Shown: in pieces, positions 44,811 through 53,634 of the stretch | Layout: each line of letters starts with the position of its first letter | How positions within the stretch are numbered: position 1 is the stretch's first letter | From: Brevibacterium sp. XM4083 | Lineage (GTDB): Bacteria; Actinomycetota; Actinomycetes; Actinomycetales; Brevibacteriaceae | NCBI RefSeq assembly: GCF_006489205.2 | Contig: NZ_VFYR02000002.1 | Location: forward strand, 1-64,000 | Direction of reading: 5' to 3' | Length of the DNA stretch: 64,000 bases | Notes under the pieces: generated by a model | Told to the model about the DNA's origin: nothing | The model's database searches: none | Seen by the model: only the letters and a program-made list of their open reading frames with translations | Program-made: the position numbers and the translations under genes

Positions 44811-45882
44811 CGCGGCCGGCGAACCAGTACCGGTGGCGCACGCTCGCCCCGAGGGAGCCGAAGAGCTCGAGCGAAGCCGTATTGCCCGCTTCGACATCGA
44901 CGAGGTAGGAGCGGACCCCGCGCTGGGAGAGCAGCGCGGCGGCCGCCCGGACGACCGCGCGCCCGGCGCCGCGACGACGCAGGTCGGGGCGCGTGACGAG
45001 GTTGGTGATGACACCCCACTTGCTGCGCTCGACGACCCGGCAGGTGGCGACCATCGTCTGCGAGCCGTCAGGATGCTGCGCCCAGGCGGTGACGAACTGG
45101 CACGGATCGTCGGCCTCGATGAGAGCCCGGAGGGCCTCGGCGGAGCCGGGGTCGCGCTCACTCGTCCACGCCGCGTAGTGCAGGGGACTCGGGGTCTCCG
45201 TGACGTCGATGACGAGGCCGGGAGCGGCCGCCTCGGCGGGTCCGGCGGCACCACCGGCCGCCTCGGCGGTGGACCCGGTGAGCAGATACACGGTCTCCGA
45301 GGCGGTGTACCCGCGGTCCGAGAGCAGCGGGCCGAGGCCCGCGCACACGGGGTCGAGGCCGGCGGAGTCATCGGCGGAGTAGATCTGGACGACCGGCGGT
45401 CGGTTCCTGGCGGCATACCACGCTTCGACGGCGTCGAGGCCGTCCTCCCAGCTCAGTCCCGTCTCTGAGACGGGCAGGGCGCTGTTGGCCCGCCGGGTCA
45501 CCGACTCCGAGCTGCGCAGCAGCCAGCCCTTCTGCAGGAGGCCGACGTCGTCGCCGTCGTCGCTGCGGGATTCGTTGCGGAGGTTCTCGGCGTTGAGCCA
45601 CGAGACATCGGCGGGCAGCCAGGCCGCCGCCGAGATCCGGCGCAGGTCGACAGCGGAGACGATCTCATGCGTGCGGCCCGACCGGGTGGGAGCGGGAGGC
45701 ACCTCGTGGACGAGGAGGATCTGGTCGCGGAGGATGCGCACGGGCCCGCGCTTCGTGTCGATCTCGACGCGGGACTCATCGGCTGCGGTGACGACGCCGA
45801 GCGCATCGGAGGTCGCATGACTGTCTCCGGGATCGAGCGAGTAACGCACCACGACTCTCCTCCCGGGCTGCAGATCGTCCAC
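44806..45882 (-). CDS. GNAT-family N-acetyltransferase with N-terminal SH3-like domain
   Basis: 358 aa from GTG 45882, supported by GAGAGGGG 5 nt upstream. N-terminal about 60 residues form a small beta domain (DLQPGRRVVVRYSLDPGDSHATSDALGVVTA); the C-terminal third is a GNAT fold (VITNLVTRPDLRRRGAGRAVVRAAAALL acetyl-CoA loop, then VEAGNTASLELFGSLGA). Divergent from fdxA in the same setting as in other actinobacteria. The acetyl acceptor is unknown. The frame extends upstream to 46011 but overlaps non-coding promoter sequence. Confidence 0.85.
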   Translation of the reverse strand: MDDLQPGRRVVVRYSLDPGDSHATSDALGVVTAADESRVEIDTKRGPVRILRDQILLVHEVPPAPTRSGRTHEIVSAVDLRRISAAAWLPADVSWLNAENLRNESRSDDGDDVGLLQKGWLLRSSESVTRRANSALPVSETGLSWEDGLDAVEAWYAARNRPPVVQIYSADDSAGLDPVCAGLGPLLSDRGYTASETVYLLTGSTAEAAGGAAGPAEAAAPGLVIDVTETPSPLHYAAWTSERDPGSAEALRALIEADDPCQFVTAWAQHPDGSQTMVATCRVVERSKWGVITNLVTRPDLRRRGAGRAVVRAAAALLSQRGVRSYLVDVEAGNTASLELFGSLGASVRHRYWFAGRG

Positions 45883-46072
45883 GGAATCCCCTCTCTCGCT
45901 CGCTGAGTCCTCAGTCCACCCTAGAGCAGACGGCGCCGGCCCGCGCGCCTGCGTGACCGGGCCCACGGAAAGTGCAACGAGGATCACGAGTCCCGCGGAG
46001 AGACTGCGCACGTGTGCAGGGCGTATGGTTGACTGCAGAGAACGACTTCAGTTTCCCGAGGAGCGCGAATCC

Positions 46073-46399
46073 GTGACGTACATCATCGCCCAGCCCTGCG
46101 TCGACGTGAAGGACAAGGCCTGCATCGACGAATGCCCGGTCGACTGCATCTACGAGGGGGAGCGCTCCCTCTACATCCACCCCGACGAGTGCGTCGACTG
46201 CGGAGCCTGTGAGCCCGTCTGCCCCGTCGAGGCGATCTACTACGAGGACGACGTTCCCGAGGAATGGTCGGAGTACTACAAGGCCAATGTCGAATTCTTC
46301 GATGACATCGGCTCACCGGGAGGCGCCGCCAAGCTCGGCAACACCGGCAAGGACCACCCGATCATCTCCGTCCTGCCGCCGCAGAACGGCGAGGAGTGA
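46073..46399 (+). CDS. fdxA: Seven-iron ferredoxin
   Basis: 108 aa from GTG 46073 with GAGGAG 9 nt upstream. Mixed [3Fe-4S]/[4Fe-4S] ferredoxin: CVDVKDKACIDECPVDCIYEG and CVDCGACEPVCPVEAI cysteine motifs. Low-potential electron carrier in the cytoplasm. Overlaps dapC by 4 nt (GTGA), the conserved actinobacterial fdx-dapC pair. Confidence 0.96.
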   Translation: MTYIIAQPCVDVKDKACIDECPVDCIYEGERSLYIHPDECVDCGACEPVCPVEAIYYEDDVPEEWSEYYKANVEFFDDIGSPGGAAKLGNTGKDHPIISVLPPQNGEE

Positions 46400-47517
46400 C
46401 GCGTCGCCTCGGGCTCGACCTGCCCGACTACCCGTGGGACAAGCTCGCGGCCTATCGTGCCCGCGCTGCCGAGCATCCCGGCGGCGTCTGCGATCTCTCG
46501 ATCGGCACGCCGGTCGACCCCACCCCGCAGGTCATCGAGGACGCGCTGGCCGCGGCCGGCGATGCTCACGGCTACCCGACGACGACCGGCACCGATGAGC
46601 TGCGGTCGGCGATCGCCGACTGGTACGACACGTGGCACGGGGTGACCGTCGACCCCGCCACCGAGGTGCTCCCGACCATCGGGTCGAAGGAGTTCGTCGC
46701 GTGGCTGCCGACTCTGCTCGGCCTGCGGCAGGCGGGTCTGAGCGTGGCCTGCCCGCACGCGGCCTACCCGACGTATGAGATGGGGGCGACGATCGCCGGC
46801 GTCGACTGCGTCCGGCTCGACGCCTCCGAGATCCTCGCCGGGGCCTCGCTCGAGGGCATCGGGCTCCTCTGGCTCAACACCCCCGGCAATCCCACGGGTG
46901 CTGTCCTCGACCGGGACACCCTCGCCGAGGTGGTCCGCCGTGCCCGCGCAGCCGGAGTCGTCGTCGCCTCCGACGAGTGCTACGGACTGCTCAACTGGGT
47001 CTCCGACGAGCCGGCCCCGAGCGTGCTGTCGGTCACCGAGGGCGACCACTCCGGTGTGCTCAGCGTCTACTCGATGTCGAAGCAGTCGAACCTCGCAGGC
47101 TACCGTGCCGCGTTCGTGGCCGGGGACGCCGAGCTCATCGGCGATCTGACGAAGACGCGGAAGCATGCGGGCATGATCGTGCCCGCGCCGATTCAGGCGG
47201 CGATGGTCGCCGGACTGCGCGATGTCGACCATGTCGTCGAACAGAGAGAGCGCTACCGCGCACGGCGCGATCGTCTGCGTCCGGCGCTCGAGGCCTTCGG
47301 ATTCCGCATCGACGACTCCGATGCCGGCCTCTATCTGTGGGCCACGGCCGGTGTCGACGGCTGGGAGTCGATCGGTGCATTGGCCGATCTCGGAATCGTC
47401 GCCGGGCCCGGCGCGTTCTACGGCGACGCCGCGGCGTCGCACGTGCGCGTCTCGCTGACGGCGACCGACGAGCGCATCGACGCGGCTGCCGAGCGCCTTC
47501 TCGCCGCTGCGAAATGA
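46396..47517 (+). CDS. dapC: Succinyldiaminopimelate transaminase
   Basis: 373 aa, class I/II PLP aminotransferase: LNTPGNPTGAVL, VVASDECYGLLNW, and the PLP lysine in YSMSKQSNLAGYR. The product fits DapC of the succinylase branch of lysine/diaminopimelate synthesis, because it follows fdxA and lies near dapD and dapE. Begins at a GTG overlapping the fdxA stop. It supplies peptidoglycan meso-diaminopimelate and lysine. Confidence 0.93.
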   Translation: MTRRLGLDLPDYPWDKLAAYRARAAEHPGGVCDLSIGTPVDPTPQVIEDALAAAGDAHGYPTTTGTDELRSAIADWYDTWHGVTVDPATEVLPTIGSKEFVAWLPTLLGLRQAGLSVACPHAAYPTYEMGATIAGVDCVRLDASEILAGASLEGIGLLWLNTPGNPTGAVLDRDTLAEVVRRARAAGVVVASDECYGLLNWVSDEPAPSVLSVTEGDHSGVLSVYSMSKQSNLAGYRAAFVAGDAELIGDLTKTRKHAGMIVPAPIQAAMVAGLRDVDHVVEQRERYRARRDRLRPALEAFGFRIDDSDAGLYLWATAGVDGWESIGALADLGIVAGPGAFYGDAAASHVRVSLTATDERIDAAAERLLAAAK

Positions 47518-47630
47518 GGTCCGCGGAGCCGCTCTGATTTGGACCGGCCGCGGCATGTCTGACCAGGTAGGACGTGTTACCGGTCAGTATGCACTGGGTG
47601 CAGTGATTTTTCGAATCCTCAGGGAGTGGG

Positions 47631-47676
47631 TAGTCTTTGAGGGAACTGTGCAAGACGCCTCAAGAAGTTCTTGAGG
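47631..47676 (+). promoter_or_regulatory. gltA -10 and a 9-1-9 palindrome in its leader
   Basis: TAGTCT (47631-47636) is a -10 candidate. Just downstream, CCTCAAGAAGTTCTTGAGG (47658-47676) is a near-perfect palindrome with one central base, located about +15 to +33 and 12 nt before the GAGGAG ribosome-binding site. It fits a repressor operator (roadblock type) better than an RNA hairpin, as the loop would be too small. Confidence 0.5.
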
Positions 47677-47699
47677 TGGGTCGACGGTGAGGAGAACAT

Positions 47700-48983
47700 A
47701 TGCCGACCGAAGCGAATCTCAGGATTGCCGATACGGACCTGGCACTGCCAGAAGTGCCGGCCACTGAGGGCAACAACGGATATCGCATCGGCTCTCTGCT
47801 CAAGGAGACCGGCGCCGTCACCTACGATCCGGGATTCGGCAACACGGCATCGACCTCCTCGGCGATCACCTACATCGACGGCAACGCCGGCGTGCTCCAG
47901 TACCGGGGCTACCCGATCGAGCAGCTGGCGGAGAAGTCGAACTTCGTCGAAGTCTGCTACCTCCTCATCCACGGCGAACTGCCCACTCAGGAGCAGTACG
48001 ATGCGTTCGATTCGCGTCTGCGCAAGCACACCATCGTCCACGAGGATCTGCGTCGGTTCTTCCGTGCGTTCCCCTACGATGCGCACCCGATGCCCATGGT
48101 TTCAGCCGCTGTCGCGGCTTTGTCGACTTTCTACCAAGATGACCTCGATGTTTTTGACGAGGAGCAGGTCGACACCTCGTCCTACCGCCTGCTCGCGAAG
48201 ATGCCGACGATCGCGGCGCTCGCGCACCGGAAGAACATGGGCCTGCCCGTCATCCACCCGGACAACTCGCTCAGCCTCGTGGAGAACTTCCTGCGGGTGA
48301 ACTTCGGCGTGCCGTCCGAGCCCTACGAGCCGGACCCGCTCGCGGTCAAGGCGATGGATCAGCTCTTCATCCTCCACGCCGACCATGAGCAGAACTGCTC
48401 GACGTCGACGGTCCGCCTCGTCGGCTCGGCGCAGGCGAACATCTTCCAGTCGATCTCCGCGGGCATCAACGCCCTGGCCGGACCCCTGCACGGCGGCGCG
48501 AACTCGGCGGTGCTCGAGATGCTCCAGTCGATCGCGGCGTCCGATGACGGCCCGAAGAAGTTCATGGAGCGCGTGAAGAACAAGGAAGAGGGCGTGCGCC
48601 TCATGGGCTTCGGCCACCGGGTGTACAAGAACTACGATCCGCGCGCGAAGATCATCAAGAAGACCGCCGACGAGGTGCTCGCCCGCAACGGCGGCGACCC
48701 GCTGCTCGAGCTCGCGATGCAGCTCGAGGAGATCGCGCTGGCTGACGACTACTTCGTCGAGCGCAAGCTCTACCCGAACGTCGACTTCTACACCGGCCTG
48801 ATCTACAAGGCGCTCGGCTTCCCGACGAACATGTTCACGGTGCTCTTCTCCGTCGGTCGCCTCCCGGGCTGGATCGCCCAGTGGCGCGAGATGATCAACG
48901 ATCCCGAGACGCGCATCGGTCGTCCCCGTCAGGTCTACACCGGCGCGGTCTCCCGCGACTACGAGGACATCAGCGAGCGCTGA
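47700..48983 (+). CDS. gltA: Citrate synthase
   Basis: 427 aa, type II hexameric length. Condenses oxaloacetate and acetyl-CoA at TCA entry. Catalytic regions: LHADHEQNCSTSTVRLVGSAQAN (first His), GPLHGGANSAVLEML, GFGHRVYKNYDPRAKII, and the Asp/Arg region VDFYTGLIYKALGFPTNMFT. A strong hairpin follows. Confidence 0.97.
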   Translation: MPTEANLRIADTDLALPEVPATEGNNGYRIGSLLKETGAVTYDPGFGNTASTSSAITYIDGNAGVLQYRGYPIEQLAEKSNFVEVCYLLIHGELPTQEQYDAFDSRLRKHTIVHEDLRRFFRAFPYDAHPMPMVSAAVAALSTFYQDDLDVFDEEQVDTSSYRLLAKMPTIAALAHRKNMGLPVIHPDNSLSLVENFLRVNFGVPSEPYEPDPLAVKAMDQLFILHADHEQNCSTSTVRLVGSAQANIFQSISAGINALAGPLHGGANSAVLEMLQSIAASDDGPKKFMERVKNKEEGVRLMGFGHRVYKNYDPRAKIIKKTADEVLARNGGDPLLELAMQLEEIALADDYFVERKLYPNVDFYTGLIYKALGFPTNMFTVLFSVGRLPGWIAQWREMINDPETRIGRPRQVYTGAVSRDYEDISER

Positions 48984-49000
48984 GCACCTCTCCACTCCGG

Positions 49001-49052
49001 CAGCCCTCCGGGCGCTTCTCCACCGCACGGTGGCTGAGCGCCCGGAGGGCTG
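49001..49052 (+). terminator. gltA terminator hairpin
   Basis: 15-bp perfect stem CAGCCCTCCGGGCGC (49001-49015) with 49038-49052; the 22-nt loop holds its own CCACCG...CGGTGG stem. It starts 17 nt after the gltA stop. Confidence 0.75.
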
Positions 49053-49255
49053 CTGTCGTGTGGGGTGATCGCGGCGCCGAACACCGACAACCTGCGGGGC
49101 GACACACACCGCGTGGCTTCGCACGCACACCGCGGAGTCGCGTCCCCTGCGCCCGCACGGGTTGTGTGTGAACCTCCGGGTAGGGGGTTGCCGGAGCGGC
49201 TGCCCTCATCCGCGGTCGTTCGACCTTCCGCCTGCCCGTCCCGGCAGTGCAGCGA

Positions 49256-49303
49256 AACAGCCCTCCGGCGCCGAGGCGGTTCCTCGGTTCCCGGAGGGCT
49301 GTT
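49256..49303 (-). terminator. dapD terminator hairpin
   Basis: 13-bp perfect stem AACAGCCCTCCGG (49256-49268) with CCGGAGGGCTGTT (49291-49303); inner CCGAGG/CCTCGG stem. On the minus strand it lies about 60 nt after the dapD stop. Confidence 0.65.
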
Positions 49304-49364
49304 GGCTGATCCGAACGGGGCAGGTGTGAATCGCAGTGCCGTCCCTCAGTGACGGCCCTGGATC

Positions 49365-50309
49365 TCAGTGGAGGTCGGGGTTGAGCTCGATGCCCTTGGC
49401 CGAGCGCGCGATCGCCTCGACGGCACCGGTGACGGAGTTGCGGCGGAAGAGGATGTTGTTCGCTCCGCTGAGCTCCGAGGCCTTGACGACCCGCTCGTCG
49501 TCGCCGAGCACGCTCACGCGCGTGCCGGCGGTGAGGTAGAGGCCGGCCTCGACGATGCAGTCGTCGCCGATCGAGATGCCGACACCGGAGTTCGCGCCGA
49601 GCAGGCTGCCCGTGCCGATCGAGATGCGGTGCGTGCCGCCCCCGGAGAGCGTGCCCATGATCGAGGCACCGCCGCCGACGTCCGAACCGTCACCGACGAC
49701 GACGCCCTGCGAGATGCGTCCCTCGACCATCGCCGAACCCAGGGTGCCCGCGTTGAAGTTGACGAAGCCCTCGTGCATGACCGTCGTGCCCGGGGCCAGA
49801 TGCGCGCCGAGACGCACCCGGTCGGCGTCTCCGATGCGGACACCGGAGGGGATGACGAAGTCCGTCATCCGCGGGAACTTGTCGAGGCCGAAGACCGCGA
49901 CGGGGCCGCTGGCGAGCAGCTTCGCGCGGGTGGCCTCGAAGCCCTCGGGCGAGCAGGCGCCCGCCGAGGTCCACACGACGTTGGCGATGTGACCGAAGAT
50001 GCCGTCGAGGTTGACGTCGTTGGGCACGACGATGCGGTGGGAGAGCGCGTGGAGGCGGAGGTAGACGTCGGCCGCCGAGGCGGGTGCTTCGTCGAGGTCG
50101 ATCGTCGTCGTCACCACGGTCGTCGTCGTTCCCCGGGCCGGATCCTCACCGGTCATCGCGTCGAGTCCGTCCTCGGACGCGAGGGCGGTGGCGGCCGCCT
50201 CGGCGTCGGTGAAATCGTCGGCGACGCTCAGGGTCGGGTACCAGACGGAGAGGACGGTGTTCTCATGCTGCGTGGCGAGTCCACGCGCGGAAACGATGCG
50301 TTGTGTCAT
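49365..50309 (-). CDS. dapD: Tetrahydrodipicolinate N-succinyltransferase (actinobacterial type)
   Basis: 314 aa. Left-handed beta-helix acyltransferase: [41 protein letters not shown], then [51 protein letters not shown] in hexapeptide repeats. Transfers succinate from succinyl-CoA in diaminopimelate synthesis. Divergent from dapE and leaderless; shares a symmetric promoter with it. Confidence 0.95.
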   Translation of the reverse strand: MTQRIVSARGLATQHENTVLSVWYPTLSVADDFTDAEAAATALASEDGLDAMTGEDPARGTTTTVVTTTIDLDEAPASAADVYLRLHALSHRIVVPNDVNLDGIFGHIANVVWTSAGACSPEGFEATRAKLLASGPVAVFGLDKFPRMTDFVIPSGVRIGDADRVRLGAHLAPGTTVMHEGFVNFNAGTLGSAMVEGRISQGVVVGDGSDVGGGASIMGTLSGGGTHRISIGTGSLLGANSGVGISIGDDCIVEAGLYLTAGTRVSVLGDDERVVKASELSGANNILFRRNSVTGAVEAIARSAKGIELNPDLH

Positions 50310-50352
50310 GACCGCAAGCCTAGTCGGTGACCGCGGTACTAGGCTAAGCCGT
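50310..50352. promoter_or_regulatory. Symmetric divergent leaderless promoters of dapD and dapE
   Basis: AGCCTAGT (50317-50324) and ACTAGGCT (50338-50345) are perfect inverted repeats. Each provides a -10 TAGGCT exactly 7 nt before a start codon: dapE on plus (50340-50345, ATG 50353), dapD on minus (50322-50317, ATG ending 50309). The hexamers are 17 bp apart, so each occupies the other promoter's -35 position. Confidence 0.7.
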
Positions 50353-51588
50353 ATGACCGCTCATCCACCTGCTGAGACCACATCCGCTTTCGTTCCCGAC
50401 GGCGACCTCGGCGAGTATCTGCTCGCCGCCATCGACGATCCGGGTGAGCTCACGGGCCGGCTGTGCGCGATCGAATCCGTCTCCGGCAACGAGGCGGCGA
50501 TCACCGATGCTGTCGAGGCCGTGCTGCAGGCGATCAGCGCCGGGGACGGCCCCGATCTCGAGATCCTCCGCGACGGCGACACGATCGTCGCTCGCACCCG
50601 GCTCGGGCGCAGTGAGCGCATCGTCGTCGCCGGTCACCTTGACACCGTCCCCGTCGAGGGCAACCTCCCGCCCCTGCGCTTCGTCGGCACCGCCGCCGGC
50701 CCCGCGGGGACCGGTGCCGAGCCGCACCCCGGCCAGGGTGTGCCGGGGGCGTCTGCCGCCGAGGCGGCCGTCCCGGACGAGGACATCGTCTGGGGCCGTG
50801 GGGCGTGCGATATGAAGGCGGGCGTGGCGATGCAGCTCGTCACCGCGGCAGCCCTGCGCAATCCGACGCGCGACGTCAGCTGGGTCTTCTACGACCATGA
50901 GGAGGTCGACGCCGCACTCAACGGCCTCGGTCGGGTCGCCCGGAACCATCCGGACTGGTTGGACGGGGACTTCGCGATCCTCGGCGAACCCTCGAACGCG
51001 AGCGTCGAAGGCGGCTGCAACGGCACGATCCGCGTCGACGTCACGACCCACGGGGTGCGGGCGCATTCGGCACGGGCCTTCATGGGCGTCAATGCCATCC
51101 ATGCCGCCGCCGAGGTGCTCACCCGCCTCGCCGACCACGTCTCCGAGACGGTCACCGTCGACGGACTCGACTATCGCGAATCCCTCTCGGCCGTCGCGAT
51201 CAGCGGGGGAGTCGCCGGCAACGTCGTCCCCGACGAGGCCCGGATCTCCGTCAACTACCGCTTCGCGCCGTCGAAGTCGGCGGCTGAGGCCGAGGGCTTC
51301 CTCCGTGAGCTCTTCACCGGCTTCGACGTCGTCGTCACCGATGCCGCGGAAGGCGCCCGGCCGGGACTCGACCGGCCGATCGCACAGGACTTCCTCTCCG
51401 CCCTCGGCGCCGAACCGGCGGCGAAGCTCGGATGGACCGATGTCTCGCGCTTCAGCGCGCTCGGGGTGCCGGCGGTGAATTTCGGCCCGGGCAACCCTCT
51501 GTATGCTCACAAGTCAGACGAACATGTCAGGGTCCGGGAAGTGGAGGACGCGACCCGGGCGCTCGTGAGCTACCTCGAGGAGGGCTGA
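50353..51588 (+). CDS. dapE: Succinyl-diaminopimelate desuccinylase
   Basis: 411 aa. M20 metallopeptidase: [10 protein letters not shown] (metal His/Asp), [37 protein letters not shown], and the C-terminal [14 protein letters not shown]is ligand. A Gly/Pro/Ala-rich insert at about 115-138 separates the first two motifs. Releases succinate to give LL-diaminopimelate. ATG 50353 fits the leaderless promoter; the frame opens further upstream inside dapD on the other strand. Confidence 0.94.
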   Translation: MTAHPPAETTSAFVPDGDLGEYLLAAIDDPGELTGRLCAIESVSGNEAAITDAVEAVLQAISAGDGPDLEILRDGDTIVARTRLGRSERIVVAGHLDTVPVEGNLPPLRFVGTAAGPAGTGAEPHPGQGVPGASAAEAAVPDEDIVWGRGACDMKAGVAMQLVTAAALRNPTRDVSWVFYDHEEVDAALNGLGRVARNHPDWLDGDFAILGEPSNASVEGGCNGTIRVDVTTHGVRAHSARAFMGVNAIHAAAEVLTRLADHVSETVTVDGLDYRESLSAVAISGGVAGNVVPDEARISVNYRFAPSKSAAEAEGFLRELFTGFDVVVTDAAEGARPGLDRPIAQDFLSALGAEPAAKLGWTDVSRFSALGVPAVNFGPGNPLYAHKSDEHVRVREVEDATRALVSYLEEG

Positions 51589-51593
51589 GAACG

Positions 51594-52514
51594 ATGTCGA
51601 CACACTCAGGCACACCGGCACAGGCGGGATCTGCGGCCGGACCGCAGGAGAGCGCACCGGCGCACGAGAGCGCACCGGCGCAGGACGCCGCACCGCAGGC
51701 CGCCACGGCCACACCGCAGACTGACGCTCCGCCCCAGCCCGAGCCGGGCGAGGACGCACAGTTCTACAGCAAGGGACCGCTGCGCCTGCGCGGATCCCAG
51801 GTGCCGACGACGACGACCGATCAGCGTCTCCTCGAATCACGCGGCCCCTCGAACTGGGTCCATGAGGATCCGTGGCGGGTCATGCGCATCCAGGCCGAGT
51901 TCGTCGAGGGCTTCGGCTCGCTGGCCGAGGTCGGCCCCGCCGTGTCGATCTTCGGCTCCGCGCGCCTCGGCCCGCAGACGCAGGCCTACAACGACGCCCG
52001 TGAGATCGCGCGCCGACTCGCGGAGAACGGCAATGCGATCATCACCGGCGGGGGACCGGGCATCATGGAGGCCGGCAACCTCGGTGCGATGGAGGCCGGG
52101 GGAGTCTCGATCGGCCTCGGCATCGAACTGCCCTTCGAGTCCGGCCTCAACGACTACGTCGAACTCGGCGTGAACTTCCGGTACTTCTTCGTCCGCAAGA
52201 CGATGTTCCTCAAGTACTCGCGCGGCTTCGTCGTCATGCCAGGCGGCTTCGGCACCCTCGACGAGCTCTTCGAGGCCTTCACCCTCGTCCAGACCGGCAA
52301 GGTCACCTCGTTCCCCGTCGTCCTCTTCGGCACCGCGTACTGGTCGGGTCTCGTCGAGTGGATCAGGAGCACGCTGCTGGCCTCGGGCACGATCTCGGAC
52401 ACCGACCTCGACCTCTTCATCCTCACCGACGACATCGACGAGGTCGTGACACACATCGGCCCCGGCGGCTCCCTCCCCGATGCCCCCGTGGGCGGCGCAG
52501 GCCCCGAACAGTGA
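51594..52514 (+). CDS. TIGR00730-type LOG family Rossmann protein
   Basis: 306 aa from ATG 51594. An N-terminal low-complexity tail (1-60) with a perfect-frame repeat ESAPAHESAPAQ is followed by the lysine-decarboxylase-like/LOG domain: VSIFGSARLGPQTQAY, IITGGGPGIMEAGNLGAM, and VMPGGFGTLDELFEAFTLVQTGK. Such enzymes act as nucleoside 5'-monophosphate phosphoribohydrolases. Located between dapE and folP2 as in M. tuberculosis (Rv1205). Overlaps folP2 by 4 nt. Confidence 0.93.
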   Translation: MSTHSGTPAQAGSAAGPQESAPAHESAPAQDAAPQAATATPQTDAPPQPEPGEDAQFYSKGPLRLRGSQVPTTTTDQRLLESRGPSNWVHEDPWRVMRIQAEFVEGFGSLAEVGPAVSIFGSARLGPQTQAYNDAREIARRLAENGNAIITGGGPGIMEAGNLGAMEAGGVSIGLGIELPFESGLNDYVELGVNFRYFFVRKTMFLKYSRGFVVMPGGFGTLDELFEAFTLVQTGKVTSFPVVLFGTAYWSGLVEWIRSTLLASGTISDTDLDLFILTDDIDEVVTHIGPGGSLPDAPVGGAGPEQ

Positions 52515-53428
52515 GAGACCGCGCGCAGGCCCGACCGAGCGGTTCCGCCCGTCCGGTCCGTGCCCGCAGCGTCCTCGACGACGCCCGACCCGGTGCCCCG
52601 GTCATCATGGCCGTGGTCAACCGGACGACGGATTCGTTCTACGAGTCCGCGGCGACCCTCGACGGTGCGCTGGCCGCCGTCGATGCCGCCGCCGAGGCGG
52701 GGGCGCGGATCGTCGACATCGGCGGGGTCCGCGCCGGCCGGGGGAGGGAGATCTCCGTGGGCGAGGAGATCGACCGCGTCGCCCCGGCCGTCACCGCTGT
52801 CCGGCAGCGCCATCCCGGTCTCCTCATCAGCGTCGACACGTGGCGCGCCGAGGTGGCCGAGGCCGTCTGCGCGGCCGGTGCCGGCCTCCTCAACGACACC
52901 TGGGCCGGTGCCGACCCCCGCGTCGCCGAGGTCGCGGCCGCCTTCGACGTCGGCCTCGTCTGCTCCCACACCGGTGGCCTCACCCCGCGCACCGACGCCC
53001 ACCGCAGCCGCTACGGCCTCCATGCCGGCGAGGTCGTCACCGACACCGTCGCCGGGGTCGTCGCCCTCGCCGAGGCGGCCCAGCGGGCAGGGGTCGCACC
53101 GGAGCGGATCGTCATCGACCCGACCCCGGACTTCGGGAAGAACACCTATCACTCGCTGCGCCTGCTGCGGGAGCTGGCCCGTTTCCGCGACACCGGCTAC
53201 CCCGTGCTGCTGGCGATCTCCCGGAAGGACTTCATCGGAGAGACGATCGGGGCGGCCGGACCCGCCGACCGACTGCACGGGACGATCGCGGCGACGGCAC
53301 TGGCGGTCGAACGGGGCGCGGCGATCATCCGCGCCCACGATGTGGCGGCGACCGCCGACGCGATCGCCGTGACGCTCGCGATCACCGGCGAGGCACAGCC
53401 GCGGCACACGGTCCGCGGCCTGCGCTGA
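52511..53428 (+). CDS. folP2: Dihydropteroate synthase homologue, FolP2 type
   Basis: 305 aa from GTG 52511 overlapping the LOG stop. DHPS TIM-barrel, but with altered motifs: MAVVNRTTDSFYESA (usual NVTPDSF) and DIGGVRAGRG (usual DIGGEST). C-terminal PVLLAISRKDFIGE and RAHDVAATADAI remain close to DHPS. This pattern matches actinobacterial FolP2, which lacks typical DHPS activity and lies outside the folate operon. The 3' end is reproduced many times in the repeat array after it. Confidence 0.88.
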   Translation: MRDRAQARPSGSARPVRARSVLDDARPGAPVIMAVVNRTTDSFYESAATLDGALAAVDAAAEAGARIVDIGGVRAGRGREISVGEEIDRVAPAVTAVRQRHPGLLISVDTWRAEVAEAVCAAGAGLLNDTWAGADPRVAEVAAAFDVGLVCSHTGGLTPRTDAHRSRYGLHAGEVVTDTVAGVVALAEAAQRAGVAPERIVIDPTPDFGKNTYHSLRLLRELARFRDTGYPVLLAISRKDFIGETIGAAGPADRLHGTIAATALAVERGAAIIRAHDVAATADAIAVTLAITGEAQPRHTVRGLR

Positions 53429-53609
53429 GACCGACCTGGGCTGAAACCGACCTGGGCTGAGGACTGCCGCCGCGGTCGCCGACCTGCGCTGAGAGCGTTC
53501 GCACACGCCGACCTGCGCTGAGAGCGTGCACACGCCGACCTGCGCTGAGAGCGTGCACACGCCGGCCTCCGCTGAGAGGGTTCGCACACGCCGACCTCCG
53601 CCGATGCTC
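53418..53609. repeat. Array of repeats copying the folP2 3' end and stop codon
   Basis: The gene ends CCTGCGCTGAGA. Similar segments recur at 53432 and 53448 (CGACCTGGGCTGA), then as longer units at 53480 (29 nt), 53509 and 53536 (27 nt each, identical), 53563 (29 nt) and a partial at 53592. The 27-29-nt units run CGACCTGCGCTGAGAGCG... and end CACACGC. It fills the 206-bp gap to the next gene. Confidence 0.9.
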
Positions 53610-53634
53610 AGGAGCGATGTGAAATGATGGGCTC

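Larger units (their letters stand above)
48984..49364. other. 381-bp convergent intergenic region between gltA and dapD
   Basis: Holds two related hairpins (49001-49052 and 49256-49303) that share the arm CAGCCCTCCGG. Between them (49053-49255) no ORF, tRNA or known motif was recognised. Confidence 0.7.

Noticed and set aside
53197..53589. Minus-strand frame with periodic SQRRSACA sequence
   Set aside because: The periodicity comes from the DNA repeat array after folP2, and half of it is antisense to folP2; it has no independent support.
53480..53591. Possible CRISPR repeats of 27-29 nt
   Set aside because: Units abut with no unique spacers and derive from the gene end; no cas genes nearby.
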